The position numbers and the translations under genes were made by a program. A stretch of 64,000 nucleotides of DNA from Linanthus parryae (Eukaryota > Streptophyta > Magnoliopsida > Ericales > Polemoniaceae): assembly GCA_023055425.1 (NCBI GenBank), contig JALGPY010000006.1:73750127-73814126 (forward strand). The letters run 5' to 3'. The notes under the pieces are model-generated. The model did no database searches. It saw only the letters and a list, made by a program, of their open reading frames with translations, and was not told where the DNA came from. Position 1 is the first letter of the stretch; each line of letters begins with the position of its first letter. Below, one piece after another: positions 47,248 through 58,167 of the stretch.

Positions 47248-48528
47248 TGTAAAGAATCCATGGGGTTCCATCTCAAAACCAATTGGCAATGAGGAGAGTA
47301 GCCCATGATACTTATTAATTATACTTCTTCTTCTTGATTGTCCAATGTGGGACTTCTCAACACGCCCCCTCACGTGTGGCATCCTTTGGCCTATACGTGA
47401 ATCTTTTTGTCTGGGTGGCGGTGAGCACGTGGGTTGTTAGACCATTCACGTGTGTGAGTCGTGGCTCTGATACCTTGTAAAGAATCCATGTGTTCCACCT
47501 CAAAACCAGTTGGCAATGAGGGGAGTAGCCCATGATACATTATATTTTTTTTCTTGAATCTCTGATGTGGGACCTCTCAACACGTCCCCTCAGGTGTGGC
47601 ATCATTTGGCCTACACGTGGATGTTTTTGTCTGCGGGTGGCGGTGAGCACATGAGTTGTTAGACCATTCACGTGTGTGAGCTTTGGTTCTGATACCATGT
47701 AAAGAATCCATGGGATTCCACCTCAAAACCAATTGGCAATGAGAGGAGTAGCCCATGATCTATGATGCACGGGAACTCCATGTAGGGTGACGTCACTGTT
47801 CCGGGAACGTTCGGACTCCGGAACTCCCCAAAACGCTCCTGGAACACCACATGGCATCGCGGAAAAAGTAATGAGTTCAGAACTTATGCGGAAACTTCCC
47901 AGAGACGCGTTCCCCTTGTTGAAATGTTTTGGATACGCCCCTGGGATAGAAATAACACTCGGGTGTCTTCTAATGAATTAAAATATAAGGGATGTTATTT
48001 TTAAAATGTGATGTATATTACTAATCCTATCAAGATCCCCGACCCCCAATATAAAACCTAGCTGCTTATACTTCAATGGAGATAAACAATTTTGATACTT
48101 TCAAGACTTCTGGACAACCTCAAAGACTTCGAGGACCTCCAATTTCTCAAGTACTTCCACATACTTAATGAGTAAACGTGTCCTCTTTGTATTGATCTTG
48201 ATTTTGTATCAGTTTGAATTATTGTCTTTAAATTTCTTCTAATAATTTATAATTGTGTACTTAGGTATCATTTTGAAGTACACAAAAATATATGCATATA
48301 TATATATATGCACACACACACACACATATATATGTATATGTTATATATACATATGTGTGTGTATGCCGTTCCCCCAGCGTTTCGTCTTTCCAATTCCTAA
48401 AAACTGCCGGTCCGGCGTTTCCGTCCCCGTTTCGTCTCGTTCATGTTCCCGTTTCAGTGCTACATAGCCCATGATACTTATTAATTATATTTCTTCTTCT
48501 TGATGGTCCAATGTGGGACTTCTTAACA
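47248..48528 (-). mobile_element. TRIM-like element in tandem form (three LTRs, two internal regions)
   Basis: LTR-like units at 47248-47362, 47476-47582 and 47698-47759 + 48468-48528. Each starts TGTAAAGAATCCATG on the plus strand and ends CTCAACA or CTTAACA. Between them lie ~113-bp internal regions (47363-47475, 47583-47697). On the minus strand each internal region starts at a primer-like site (GGTATCAGAGCC or TGGTATCAGAACC) and ends with a purine-rich CACGTGAGGGGGCG-type tract. This is the minimal layout of terminal-repeat retrotransposons in miniature, with no coding capacity. Possible 5-bp target duplication GTATT/GTACT (47243-47247, 48529-48533), one mismatch. Confidence 0.75.
47760..48467. 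mobile_element. non-autonomous DNA transposon inside the third TRIM LTR
   Basis: Perfect 8-bp direct repeat CCCATGAT at 47752-47759 and 48468-48475 (9 bp if a G is counted). The left end CTATGATGCACGG matches the inverted right end CTATGTAGCACTG in 10 of 13. Subterminal GGAAC/GTTCC motifs occur at both sides; the middle has a (TA)(CA)n(TA) microsatellite (48285-48362). No transposase. An 8-bp duplication suggests hAT. Confidence 0.7.
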
Positions 48529-48533
48529 GTACT

Positions 48534-48948
48534 CATTGCTTGTACGTACCCAAACAAGGGATATGGGACGATAAGTATAACTTATCCCTATACCCATCCC
48601 CTATACCTTACCCAGATTGGTATTTCGCGCGGTGCAACATTTTTATCATCCATCCTCCTAATGTCATATCGTCTCTAAGAGCTCATCTCCATGAAAACTT
48701 CAGGCTATACCTCCTGGCTCTTGTAATGAAAACACCAGAGTATTCCTCATGTATTCTGGAATACCATTCCTCAACCTCATACTCCTAGTATCTCTTTAGC
48801 ACCACATAATTCCAACAGGCTTCATAACAGCACCACAGCTTCTTCTTAATCACCAAACAGCACCAAGATAGTCCAGTTTCTTTCATCTGCATCCTTCATC
48901 AATACTTGTATGGTTAGTATATAGTCCATTCCATCCTTGTACAGTAGT
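48534..48948. other. intergenic, no gene seen
   Basis: The 91-codon plus-strand frame at 48513-48788 overlaps the TRIM end and has no recognisable protein character. Nothing else found. Confidence 0.4.
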
Positions 48949-48956
48949 ATTATCTA

Positions 48957-49637
48957 AGGGTGTTCAAAAACCCGAGCAACCCGCCCAAACCGACCGGTCC
49001 AAGCCGAACTTACCCGAAATTTAAAAACAATGGGGCTAAATGATCGATTTCGGGTATGAATAATTTCAACCCGCCCAATTATCGATTGATCATGGTTTTC
49101 AAAACGTTTCGGCCGGTTAGCTCCAAACCGTCCCGCCCAACATGAGCACACATTTTTTTATATCATAGTAAACTAGTAAGTATATAATTTTAAAAAAATA
49201 CACTTATTCACATGACTGAATATATAATGAGTCAATACATAATTTATTATCTCTTTATCTTATATATTAATATATGCAATTAGCCATTATAAATTTTTTT
49301 CGTGCTCCAAATGTCTCATGAAAAATAATAATATGGACTATGAATAAAGTTTATAGTATTTGAAGTTAATTTAAATATTAAATGTGAGTAAGACTTTCTG
49401 CTTAGTTTTTCATCTATCGTATAACTGAGTTAGTGATTCTAACGCGTAACCACCTACATTTTATTAAAAAACAATCCGCCCAAACCGAGTCGAACCGAGC
49501 CGAGCCGAAATGATCGGTTAGGTTTGGGTTTATTGGTTACTTGGTTAGGTTTGGGTAGAGATTTTTCTAACCCGAGGTAATTGGGTTGGGGGAGAAATAT
49601 GGGTTTCACCCGCCCAAACCGCCCCGCGAAGACCCCT
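48957..49637. mobile_element. hAT-type non-autonomous element
   Basis: Flanked by an 8-bp target duplication with one mismatch: ATTATCTA (48949-48956) and ATTATCTG (49638-49645). Ends are AGGGTGTTC and, inverted, AGGGGTCTTC. Subterminal regions are rich in AACCCG, CCGCCCAAACCG and CGAGCCGA motifs on both sides, around an AT-rich core without coding capacity. Confidence 0.75.
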
Positions 49638-49645
49638 ATTATCTG

Positions 49646-50687
49646 TTATTCCAGCCTTCTATCTAGAAACACTATTCACCCTCTGCTGTGGGGTTCCTGG
49701 ACCAAGTGTCAGTGTGCACATTATAATTAGTGAGATCTCCCTTGATAGAGAGAACTAACCTGGAAAATTTGCGGTAGCATTGATCTCAGGTCATGGACTC
49801 ACCATGAACTTTCAGTATCCCTGGAAACAGTGCCTCACACCTCTATCCCAAAGCACATACAGTCACTGTTCTGGGGTTTACAGGTTATTGTAAAAATATT
49901 CCCAGTTTGTCTCTCTATTGCTGCTGTTAATCGTATCTGGAGTTGACATAGGAAGTCATTTGGTGGTTGTTAGTGTGTTCCCAGCAATGGGTTGTGGATG
50001 ACTTAAAAGGGTCGAGGGTTGGGTTGATCAGCTCATGACGGCGCCCTCCGACTATTCACATTAGCAGGCCTCACCTAGAGCACCTTAGACGATTAAAAAA
50101 GTTAAAGCAACCTTTGAGAAACCCGCAAAAAAAATGGAAATGAGCACGTCTCTGACACTATGCTCATTAAACTGGGTATGGAAGTGCAGAGCTGAGAGTC
50201 TGAGACCATTTGCCTTGTCAAAAGAATTACCTGCCCAACACAGCTTTCCCAAATCACTACTGAAAGGATATCTAACAAAACATCACCCAGCAGTCTAACA
50301 GAAAGTCACCCAGCATCAAGAAAATCATGGGAGAGGATTAGGAAATGCTGTAGAAGAAGCCAAGGTACCCCAGCGAAGACTTAGGAGGATAATATGTACT
50401 ACTAGGAGATAGCATAAAAGGAACTTAGCAGCCACGATAAAAGGTAAAATCGGACCAAATATACAGGCGTGTGACTTGGCTTCTCTAACAGGCCCAAGCA
50501 TATTATGTAACAACCACCTCAAACAAATTAGTTTATAGAACCTCCATATAATATAAAGCAACACAAAGCACAATCCAGATTAATTGTATTATTGATTTCC
50601 AAAAGTATCTGCTTTATTCAACCATAAGCATACCAAATCCTACGCTCCAGCTGCGCGTTCAAATGGTGCTCTGTACTCAGAACTCAC
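49646..50687. other. intergenic and 3' flank of the SDR gene
   Basis: No coding frame with protein character. The part next to 50688 is probably 3' UTR on the minus strand. A donor-like GTGAGT directly follows the stop codon (TAGGTGAGT), so a 3' UTR intron is possible. Confidence 0.4.
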
Positions 50688-51135
50688 CTATTCCATTTTC
50701 AGCTGCTGTGGATAGTACGGCGGGCTTTGGTTGGAGAAGGTAAATGAACCATCAAACTCCTGACGAGGAGATTCCAAAAAGGGTCTTCCTGTCCTTGCCG
50801 GGGAGATCCTTCTTGTACCTTGATCACCTGAACTTTCCCCTATGGGTCTTCCCAACCCTATCAGCGATGTCCTTCTCGCGCCTTGCTCCATCAAGAGTAA
50901 TCGCAATGTCCAACTCAGAACACTGGGTGAGAATACTCTATAAAGAAGGAATATGTCATACCAACTTGGAAACTTAACGTGTGTGTCTCCTCTGCACGCA
51001 CCCGCCACCATCATCTTCGCGTATTCCTCGACGTGGCCACCCGATGCATTTACCTACACCAAAAGTAAGGTGAGAAAATTCATTTCCAGGAGAACATGAA
51101 TGTGTGCGTGTCTAACTGCATATAGATTCAGTGTC

Positions 51136-51196
<61 letters not shown>

Positions 51197-53915
51197 TTTT
51201 CTTTCAACAATTTTGAGATGATTTGACTAGCAAAATGATACCGGGGACTTGTTCTTTTTGTAGAGTTAAGATTACTCTACAACAACGTGCAAAGATTAAC
51301 ATGTTCTTGTATCGTTTGGTTAGTTAAATCATCACCTCAAAATGGTTGCAAAAAAATTAGCATGACATTCATCTTGGGACGGATAATGTGTGTGTGTGTT
51401 AGGAAACCTACTTCTCGTTCTTCCTTCCACTGCATCTCGGCACCCTCTTCTAACATGAACTTCCCTCTGGCCATTTCAGCCCCGATCCAACCATGAGTTG
51501 CGACTGTTATTCCGATCTCGTCCTTGACTTCGAACCTCAGTGTCTCGTAAAAGTTCACCAGAGCCGCCTTTGCTGCCTGTTTCATCACAACCACCACAAA
51601 ACAAAACCTTTCTAAGTTTCAGCTAAATGTTTTAGAAACATGCTTCGGAAAATCCCTACAACCATTAAGAGAGACTTGTTTCAGTTAATGAACTCAAAAC
51701 TACCAAATATCATTCCTGAATAACTCACAGAATACAAGCTCATTCTTGGCAAAGGTAACCAGCTCTCCACTGCTGCGTTTACTATGACCCGGCCGTGACT
51801 TCGCCGAAGATGCGGCAGAGCAACGCGTGTCGGGTAGACATTTCCCCAGAAGTTTATGTCCTGAAAATAACCAGTAAATTCAAATGTCCTGCAGGTGCAT
51901 TGCTAGACTTTCTGGCATTATATATGATTGTATGAGATGTTACCATCAAAATTGGAAACACTGATGTGTCTGTAGCCTCCTCAAAGTAGAATGTATGCCC
52001 CAAACTTGCTGTGTTAACTAGATGATCCACTACATATTTGGGAGAAAAGATTAGTTTCATCTAACAATAGAAGATAGCATGTTGTGGTTTCATAAACTCA
52101 ACCCAACAAGATTTTCCCAGTTTAACCGGAGGGTGTCATAGATAGGGCCATGTAGGTGTATGTAATTTGGTCGCTACAGTGTTCTAGGGTGCTTAGTATT
52201 GAAATGAATGAACAGCTCAAGTCAGTTTATGACATTACCCTATTTTTTTCTGCGAATTGTGTTGAATTGGACATAGTAAAATGCATTACATTTATCTAAT
52301 TGTTCCCGTGGGATTAAGAAAATGAAAGGAACAGACAGTCAAAGCATGGTTATAATTAGGACAAAAACTCGGAATGATTCGCTTGTAATAGTAGTGTCAT
52401 TGCAATCTAAATTGAGTGAATAATTTGGACAACAGGTTAGCCATGATCTTCACACCCCTATATGAGAGATCATCCCTAACCGGGGCGGAGGGACTTGGGG
52501 ACAAAGGGTGGCAATTGCCACCCCAGACTTTTTGAAAACTCTAGCACCCCTCTAATTACAACTATTTTACATTAGACCCTTAAGAAAAATACATAAATGT
52601 CCCGGCTGGAATTAAAATCTTCTGTCACATCCTTTAAAAAAAATTCATGATATATAATGACTTCATATAATAACTTAGGTACTGGTTCGATTTTCTGGAT
52701 CCGACAATGTCACTTAGTACTGTTTTTTCAGGTGATGTAGTGTGATCCACAAGATTCTACGAGTGGGTATTCCATAGCCCAGAATCATGTTGACATTGTG
52801 GTCCAAAATTTGCACCACTTATTCATTCGGCTTTTCGGAAGATGTGGTGATGGTGGTTTTGGACACCCCATCATCATAGTCCTAGACCATTTTTAGTTTT
52901 TCTCGAATATATTCCTACATATGCAGCTAGTTAACCCATGTTTGATGATAAGTAGTGTGAAAACCGATAGCAGGCATGTCTATTATCATCATCTCCTTCC
53001 ACAATGTTTGTTGAAAAATCAGAAGCTAAAAGTTCGTAAATATCTCCGGTCCCAAACATACTCAATGGGTGTGTTTGGATGAGATTAAATCAGATGAAAT
53101 TATAACAGTTTATTGGAATGAGTGGTTGATATTATAACAGCCCTCTAGCCTCTCTCCTCATCTGAGAGACTCATTCCAATAAGCTGATATAATTTCAACT
53201 GATTTAAGCTCATCCAAGCACACCCAATGTGTCGATGAAGAACAACTACTGATTGAGAAAATAATGAGATTAAGAAATTGGAGACTTACAGCGTCCGTAG
53301 ATATTGATTGTCTCATTGACAAACCTCCTGCATTCATCTTCCTTTACTACGTCTGCAGCAATGATCATGACATGCTTGGCCCCGAGCCTTCTTGCATTTT
53401 CACCAATTCCTCTCAACCTGGTGTCTCTCCGAGCAACTAGTACTAGCTTAGCCCTCCTCTTTGCGTACTCATAAGCAATTTGCTGACAGACATTACCACC
53501 AACAAATGATCAAATCAAATAAGGCAACATCATAATAGAGGAATAGGGTTTTATGCTCCCTCCGTGTGCTTTTATGTATCATTTTTTAACCAAGTTTACG
53601 AAGCAATCCAATAAAGATTGTTTGATTAGCCAAATGACAGAAGAATGAGTGAATCTGTTTGATGTAAGAATATCAAAACAGTAAAAGTTCAAACATTTTT
53701 GCTCACTCCGTTAAAAAAAACATAACATAAAACAGCAGACGGATAAAAGCAGACACATGGAGTAGTCTTTAGAGGAAAGGTTGGCTATCGGGCAGCTTAT
53801 CAAAGTTTGAATTGGTGCCGGGGACTGAAACTGTAACGCTATGTCACTTGATCTATGCACTAGAAGTACAAGGGAACAATAATTGAAGCAGATTTTAATG
53901 GATTGGGGGCATATC

Positions 53916-53970
<55 letters not shown>

Positions 53971-54154
53971 CTCCGATGCCAGAAGAAGCACCAGTGATGA
54001 TAACAACTTTATCTTCCATGTCTTCGGTGGCAAACATGGTGGTGTAAATCCGTTCACAGGCATTGATGAAAGACAGAGTCGGCCATGAGAAGGCTAACAT
54101 CAACAAGCTTGCTGGTGGCACCATAAAATTCAGTACAGTATTCAACAAATCCAT
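50688..54154 (-). CDS. plant 11-beta-hydroxysteroid-dehydrogenase-like SDR (steroleosin family)
   Basis: Six exons join in frame to 375 residues: 54154-53969, 53482-53290, 52029-51944, 51860-51729, 51576-51412, 51053-50688. Residues 1-40 are hydrophobic with prolines (MVPPASLLMLAFSWP), an anchor like the steroleosin proline-knob segment. The NAD(P) motif TGASSGIGE is at 54-62. YSAAK gives the catalytic Tyr and Lys. The family block DINFWGNVYPT, LPLPRMSLYS, WKEERE, ACRGD, KFPSWYD(I)FLLYRVF is clear. The C terminus is Arg/Ser/Pro-rich. Such proteins act at oil bodies or ER on sterol-like substrates. The NNAG position reads NTAS and the usual catalytic Ser position reads Ala (VNAAVES), so activity may be altered. 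Intron 1's donor is a weak GTCTCT inside a microsatellite; others are canonical. Confidence 0.85.
51141..51194. repeat. (AC)n microsatellite in SDR intron 5
   Basis: About 27 uninterrupted AC units between exons 5 and 6 of the SDR gene. Confidence 0.95.
53066..53226. mobile_element. foldback MITE in SDR intron 2
   Basis: Near-perfect inverted repeats of ~58 bp: TGGGTGTGTTTGGATGAG at the left and, inverted, the same motif at the right (CATCCAAGCACACCCA). Inner parts (TTATTGGAATGAGT / ACTCATTCCAATAA) also pair. Total ~160 bp, able to form a long hairpin. Target duplication not certain. Confidence 0.7.
53918..53967. repeat. (AG)n microsatellite at the SDR intron 1 donor
   Basis: About 25 AG units on the plus strand. 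On the coding strand this is a CT run that starts within the first bases of intron 1, so the donor reads GAG/GTCTCTCT. A second, shorter AG run (54165-54185) lies in the 5' UTR. Confidence 0.95.
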
Positions 54155-54595
54155 CTCTAGCGATCGAGAGAGAGAGAGAGAGAGATCGATGGGTTTGAAG
54201 AAGAGAGAAATAAAAAGATAATAATATTGTTGCAGGAGGAGGCGAAATTAATGAAGAAGGGGATGGAGGAAGAAGATGATGATGAGCACAGCTAGCTCTT
54301 CATGCAAGAGAGGTGTTAACACGTGTAAGGTTGCAGGCTTAATTTATTGACGAATGTTGTTTGGAATTTTTTGGAGTTTCTGCATGAGCGACTTCAAAAG
54401 TGATGATCTTCAATGACTACATCAGTCCTAATCCTATATATCTTGGGATGGTAAAAGAACACAAGCTATTTATCATTTTCTTTTACGGTCTGTTTGGATT
54501 AGCAGGGAATTTGAGAATGGTATAAATTTGGATAGAGCCACTTTTTAATACCACTTTTTAATACAAAATCAGGCTCAAAATTTTGATTTGAGTTG
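54155..54595. other. 5' flank of the SDR gene
   Basis: Presumed 5' UTR and promoter on the minus strand: purine-rich with GA runs near 54165-54260. No convincing TATA box was fixed. No other gene seen. Confidence 0.4.
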
Positions 54596-54821
54596 TTAAG
54601 AATTCATGGGGTTTCACCTCAAAACTAATTGGCAATAAGGGGAGTAACTTATAATACTTATTAGCTATTTCATGTATGCTTGAATGTCCGATGTGGGACA
54701 TTCTCAATATGCCCCCTCATGTGTATGCATTCGTGGAATGTTACCGTGAAAATCATTAAGTTGGCTTAAGTTGCGACTGGCAGGTGCATCGTGTAGACAT
54801 GTTTCTACGGCTCTGATTCCA
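54596..54821 (-). mobile_element. TRIM-like LTR plus internal region, joined to an Ale-like Copia LTR
   Basis: 54596-54711 is related to the TRIM LTRs at 47.2-48.5 kb (AAGAATTCATGGGG, CTCAAAACTAATTGGCAAT, TCCGATGTGGGAC). 54712-54821 has the matching internal layout: a purine tract on the minus strand (CACATGAGGGGGCA) at one side and a primer-type site TGGAATCAGAGCC at the other (54809-54821). The LTR expected next to that primer site is instead the unrelated 198-bp Copia LTR at 54822-55019. Confidence 0.6.
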
Positions 54822-55019
54822 TGTGAATGTTTGATGAATTGATTAACATTTGTAATGACCCTTGGTCCATATTTATACGAGAAGAGGGATTTACTTACAA
54901 TGCATACGCAACTAAAATAGGAAAGAGATAATTACAAACATAATAACAGAACCCATAAATCACGGAGAATCAGCATGAAATAGGGAAGAGATAATTGGAG
55001 ATTATCTCATTCCTTAACA
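54822..55019 (-). repeat. LTR of the Ale-like Copia element (3' LTR)
   Basis: 198 bp, minus strand TGTTAAGGAATGAG...CATTCACA. It lies next to the end of the RNase H frame, whose stop (55014-55016) overlaps it by a few bases, and to a short purine tract AGGGGCG. No 5' partner: the element is truncated near 58650. Confidence 0.7.
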
Positions 55020-56330
55020 CGCCCCTGGATGATCCGTCGGAGACTCAAATTTTAGATCGGAGATGAAGAAATGGTTTGTGTCAAGAGGTTTTGTGAGTGT
55101 ATTCGCTAGTTGCTGTTGGCTGGGAACATGTCGCACATGAAGTTTGGTTGGCGTGATAAGGTCGCGGACGAAGTAGTCCAGCGCAACATGTTTCATGCGA
55201 GAGTGGAAGACGGGATTCTTGCAAACATAGGTGGCGCTGAGATTGTCGAACATCAAGGTTGGTGAGCCAGTGAGAGGAATACCAATTTCATGAAGCAAGT
55301 GTTGAACCGAAAGTAATTCAGTAATGGCATTCGCAAGTGCACGATATCCAGCTTCTGTGGACGACCGAGAGACAGACTTTTGAAGTGCAGACTTCCAGGA
55401 AATGATATTGGATCCCAAGTAGAGAACGTACGCAGTTGTGGAGCGCCCCATGGTGGATTGACCACCCCAGTCATTATTAGAGAATTCAGAGAGGTCCATA
55501 CGTGCCCACGGTCGCAGATAGAGACCATGGCAGATGGTGCCTTTGAGATAACGAAGAACTAAAAGGAGATGTTAGGGCGCGTGAGACTGAGATATTGTAG
55601 GAGACCCAAGAGACATCTGTAGTCGGAGATGTCAACTGCCTTGGTTGGATCTGGTGGTGGCAGTGGTCCGGTGGAGCACATAGAAGTGGAGACAAGCTTG
55701 GCATCTTCCATGTGAAACTTCTCCAAGATATCATAGATATATTGGGCTTGGGATGGGAAAATACCACCTTGAGCTGGGATGACTTCAATTCCAAGAAAAT
55801 GACTAAGCTAGCCCAAGTCTTTGAGAGAGAACCGGGACAAGTTTAGATAAGAATCGTTCTAGAGCTGATGGTGAGTTACCTGTTAACACAATGTCGTTGA
55901 CATAGAAGAGGAAGAACAGACGAACTCCCTTCGCAGATAGGTAGAACAGTGAGGGATCTGCGCGCAATCTCTGAAAATCAGAGTGAAAAAGAAAAGCAGA
56001 GAGTTCATTGTACCAGGCGCGGGGAGCCTGTTTGAGACCATAGAGTGCACGACGAAGTTTACACACATGATTGGGTTTGGAGCTGTAGACATACCCCGGA
56101 GGTTGCGTGAGGAAGACGGTGTCCGTGAGCGTGCCATTGAGGAAGGCTTTGTTGATGTCCAGTTGGCGCACCTGCGACCCATGCGAGAGAGCCAAGGTGA
56201 GAATAATGCGAGCAATAACAGGTTTCATGACAGGGCTGACAGTTTCGGAGTAGTCTCGTCCGAACTCCTGGTATTACCCTTTGTCCACAAGTCGCGCTTT
56301 GTGCTTGACCCGAAAAATCCACTTGCACCC
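55014..56330 (-). pseudogene. Ale-like Copia reverse transcriptase and RNase H
   Basis: RT at 56228-55803: VRQLDINKAFLNGTL, VFLTQPPGY, CKLRRALYGLKQAPRAWYNEL, then FFLFYVNDIVLTG, where the catalytic YVDD reads YVND. A linker at 55794-55500 is frameshifted. RNase H at 55499-55014: [62 protein letters not shown]. The motif normally TEAEYRA reads TEAGYRA. The Asp-to-Asn change should abolish polymerisation. Confidence 0.85.
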
Positions 56331-56399
56331 CACAACTGGTTGACCACTGCGAGGAACCAGATCCAATGTGCGATTGCGCGCTAGAGCAGCAAATTCATC

Positions 56400-58167
56400 A
56401 TCCATTGCTTGCTTCCATAGAGTTTTTTTTAAAGCCTGAGCCACCGTTCGGGTTCTTTAGTGGGAATGACATGATGCGAAGTGGTAGCATTGACAAACTG
56501 AGAGTTGAAGTACTTGGGATTAGGGTTGCGGGTGCGTGTTGGTGCAAGCACAGGAGTCGGGGCTGGCATCCCATTTGGAGCAACGTCATCGTGAGGAGGC
56601 ACATATGCAGGTGCGTGTGCAGGTGGTGTGGCTGCAGCTTGAGGAGATGCAGGTTCAAGAGCGAGTGGAGGCTCAAGGGCAGGCACAAGAGCAGGTGCGA
56701 GAGCAGGTTCCGGCGTAGGAGGATCTGTAGGAGGCGGCGCATGAGCGAGAGTTGGGGCATGCCCATGTGCAACTGGAGCAACAGAGTCATTCATGGCATA
56801 GGTATCAGCATTGGTATCACATTGAGTAGGTGGATGTGTGGAAAAAGTAAAGATATGAGGAACGAAGCGAACATGGCGAGAGATATATATGCGATCAGTG
56901 GATGGGTCGAGGAACTTGTAGGCTGACTGAGTGACCGAGTAACCTAAGAACATGCAAGGACCGGAACGAGGTTCAAGTTTGCTTGAGGTGTAAGGTCGAA
57001 GCCAAGGGAAGCACTGGCATCCAAAACGTTGAAGGGACTTATAGTTCGGGGGTACTTGGAAAAGTTTGAAGTATGGAGTAGGACAGGAGTTGGCATGTGA
57101 TTGATTAGGTAGACCGCAGTTTGGAAGGCATGTGGCTAATAGCTCAGTGGGAGCGATGCAGTATGGATGAGAGAAAGACTCGTTTCAACAATGTGGCGAT
57201 GTCTATGCTCAGCAGAGCCATTGTGCTCGGGAGTATGAGGAGGGGTAGTGAGATGCGTGATGCCGTGGAGGTTCAGATGGGGTAGGAGTTTAACAAATTC
57301 GCTGCCATTTTCAGAAAAGAGAGTGACAATGAATTGGGCAAAGTGCTTCTCTACGAGTCGTTTGAATCGCGAGAAAATTAAATCAACGTCTGATTTTTTC
57401 TTAAGAGGATAAAGCCACACATACTTAGTGAAGTGATCAAAAAAGACCACATAGTAGAGATAGCCATCACGAGAAATTTGTTTGGTACTCCAGAAATCAC
57501 TGTAAATCAATTCAAGTGGGCGAGAGCTTGTAAGAGAATTGTGCGTGAAAGGAAGCTTGTGATTTTTATTGATATGACAAGAAGTACAAGAGAATTTCTT
57601 AAGACTAGATGGAGATAAAGAAATGTTGCACTTCTGCAGAATAAGCCCTAAGGTTTTATTACATGGATGACCAAATCTGTGATGAAGGTTGTGAACGTCT
57701 GCGACAGTGGTTGTATTGATGAGAGGAGGGTTGCTGTGAGGAGCATAGTAGACACCATCTCGATTTTCACCGCGAAGGATGGTGTTTCCGGTTGAGCGAT
57801 CCTTCACAACAAAATGAGAAGAAAAGAATTCAACCAAAGCATGATTAGATTTGCAGAGTTTGGAAACAAAGATAAGTTTGCGATGTACTTTGGGAACACA
57901 CAGGACATTGGACAGATGGAGAGGTTTAATGGGACAGGAGAATTTAGTGCTACCAATGTGAGAGATAGATAAATTCTTACCATTGCCAAGAATAATATCC
58001 CAAGGACCATCGTAAGCTGCCAGATCTTGAAGGGCATTTGTGCTAGGGGTGACGTGATGAGATGCACCACTGTCAAACATCCATGCATCCGAAGATTCCG
58101 AGGCTTGACAAACTGTGGTATTTATCTGAAGTGTATTGATCGCAGTTGAGTGGTTGTGATCACTCAA
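56400..58167 (-). pseudogene. Ale-like Copia protease and integrase
   Basis: One open frame (58167-57136, 343 codons) carries the protease motif WMFDSGASHHVTP (residues ~29-41), the GAG-pre-integrase region with HHRFGHPCNKTLGLI and CTSCHINKNHKLPF, and the integrase core: ELIYSDFWSTKQISRDG, YYVVFFDHFTKYVWLYP, FSENGSEFV, TPPHTPEHNGSAEHRHRHIVE. It stops before the integrase C terminus. That resumes at 56953-56430 with MFLGYSVTQSAYKFLDPST, then a long Ala/Pro-rich spacer before RT. Confidence 0.85.

Noticed and set aside
47668..47850. Short minus-strand frames across the TRIM and its inserted element
   Set aside because: They span insertion junctions and repeat units; no protein similarity.
56366..56926. 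186-codon plus-strand frame rich in Arg, Cys and Trp
   Set aside because: Antisense shadow of the Ala/Pro-rich spacer between integrase and RT of the Ale-like Copia element.
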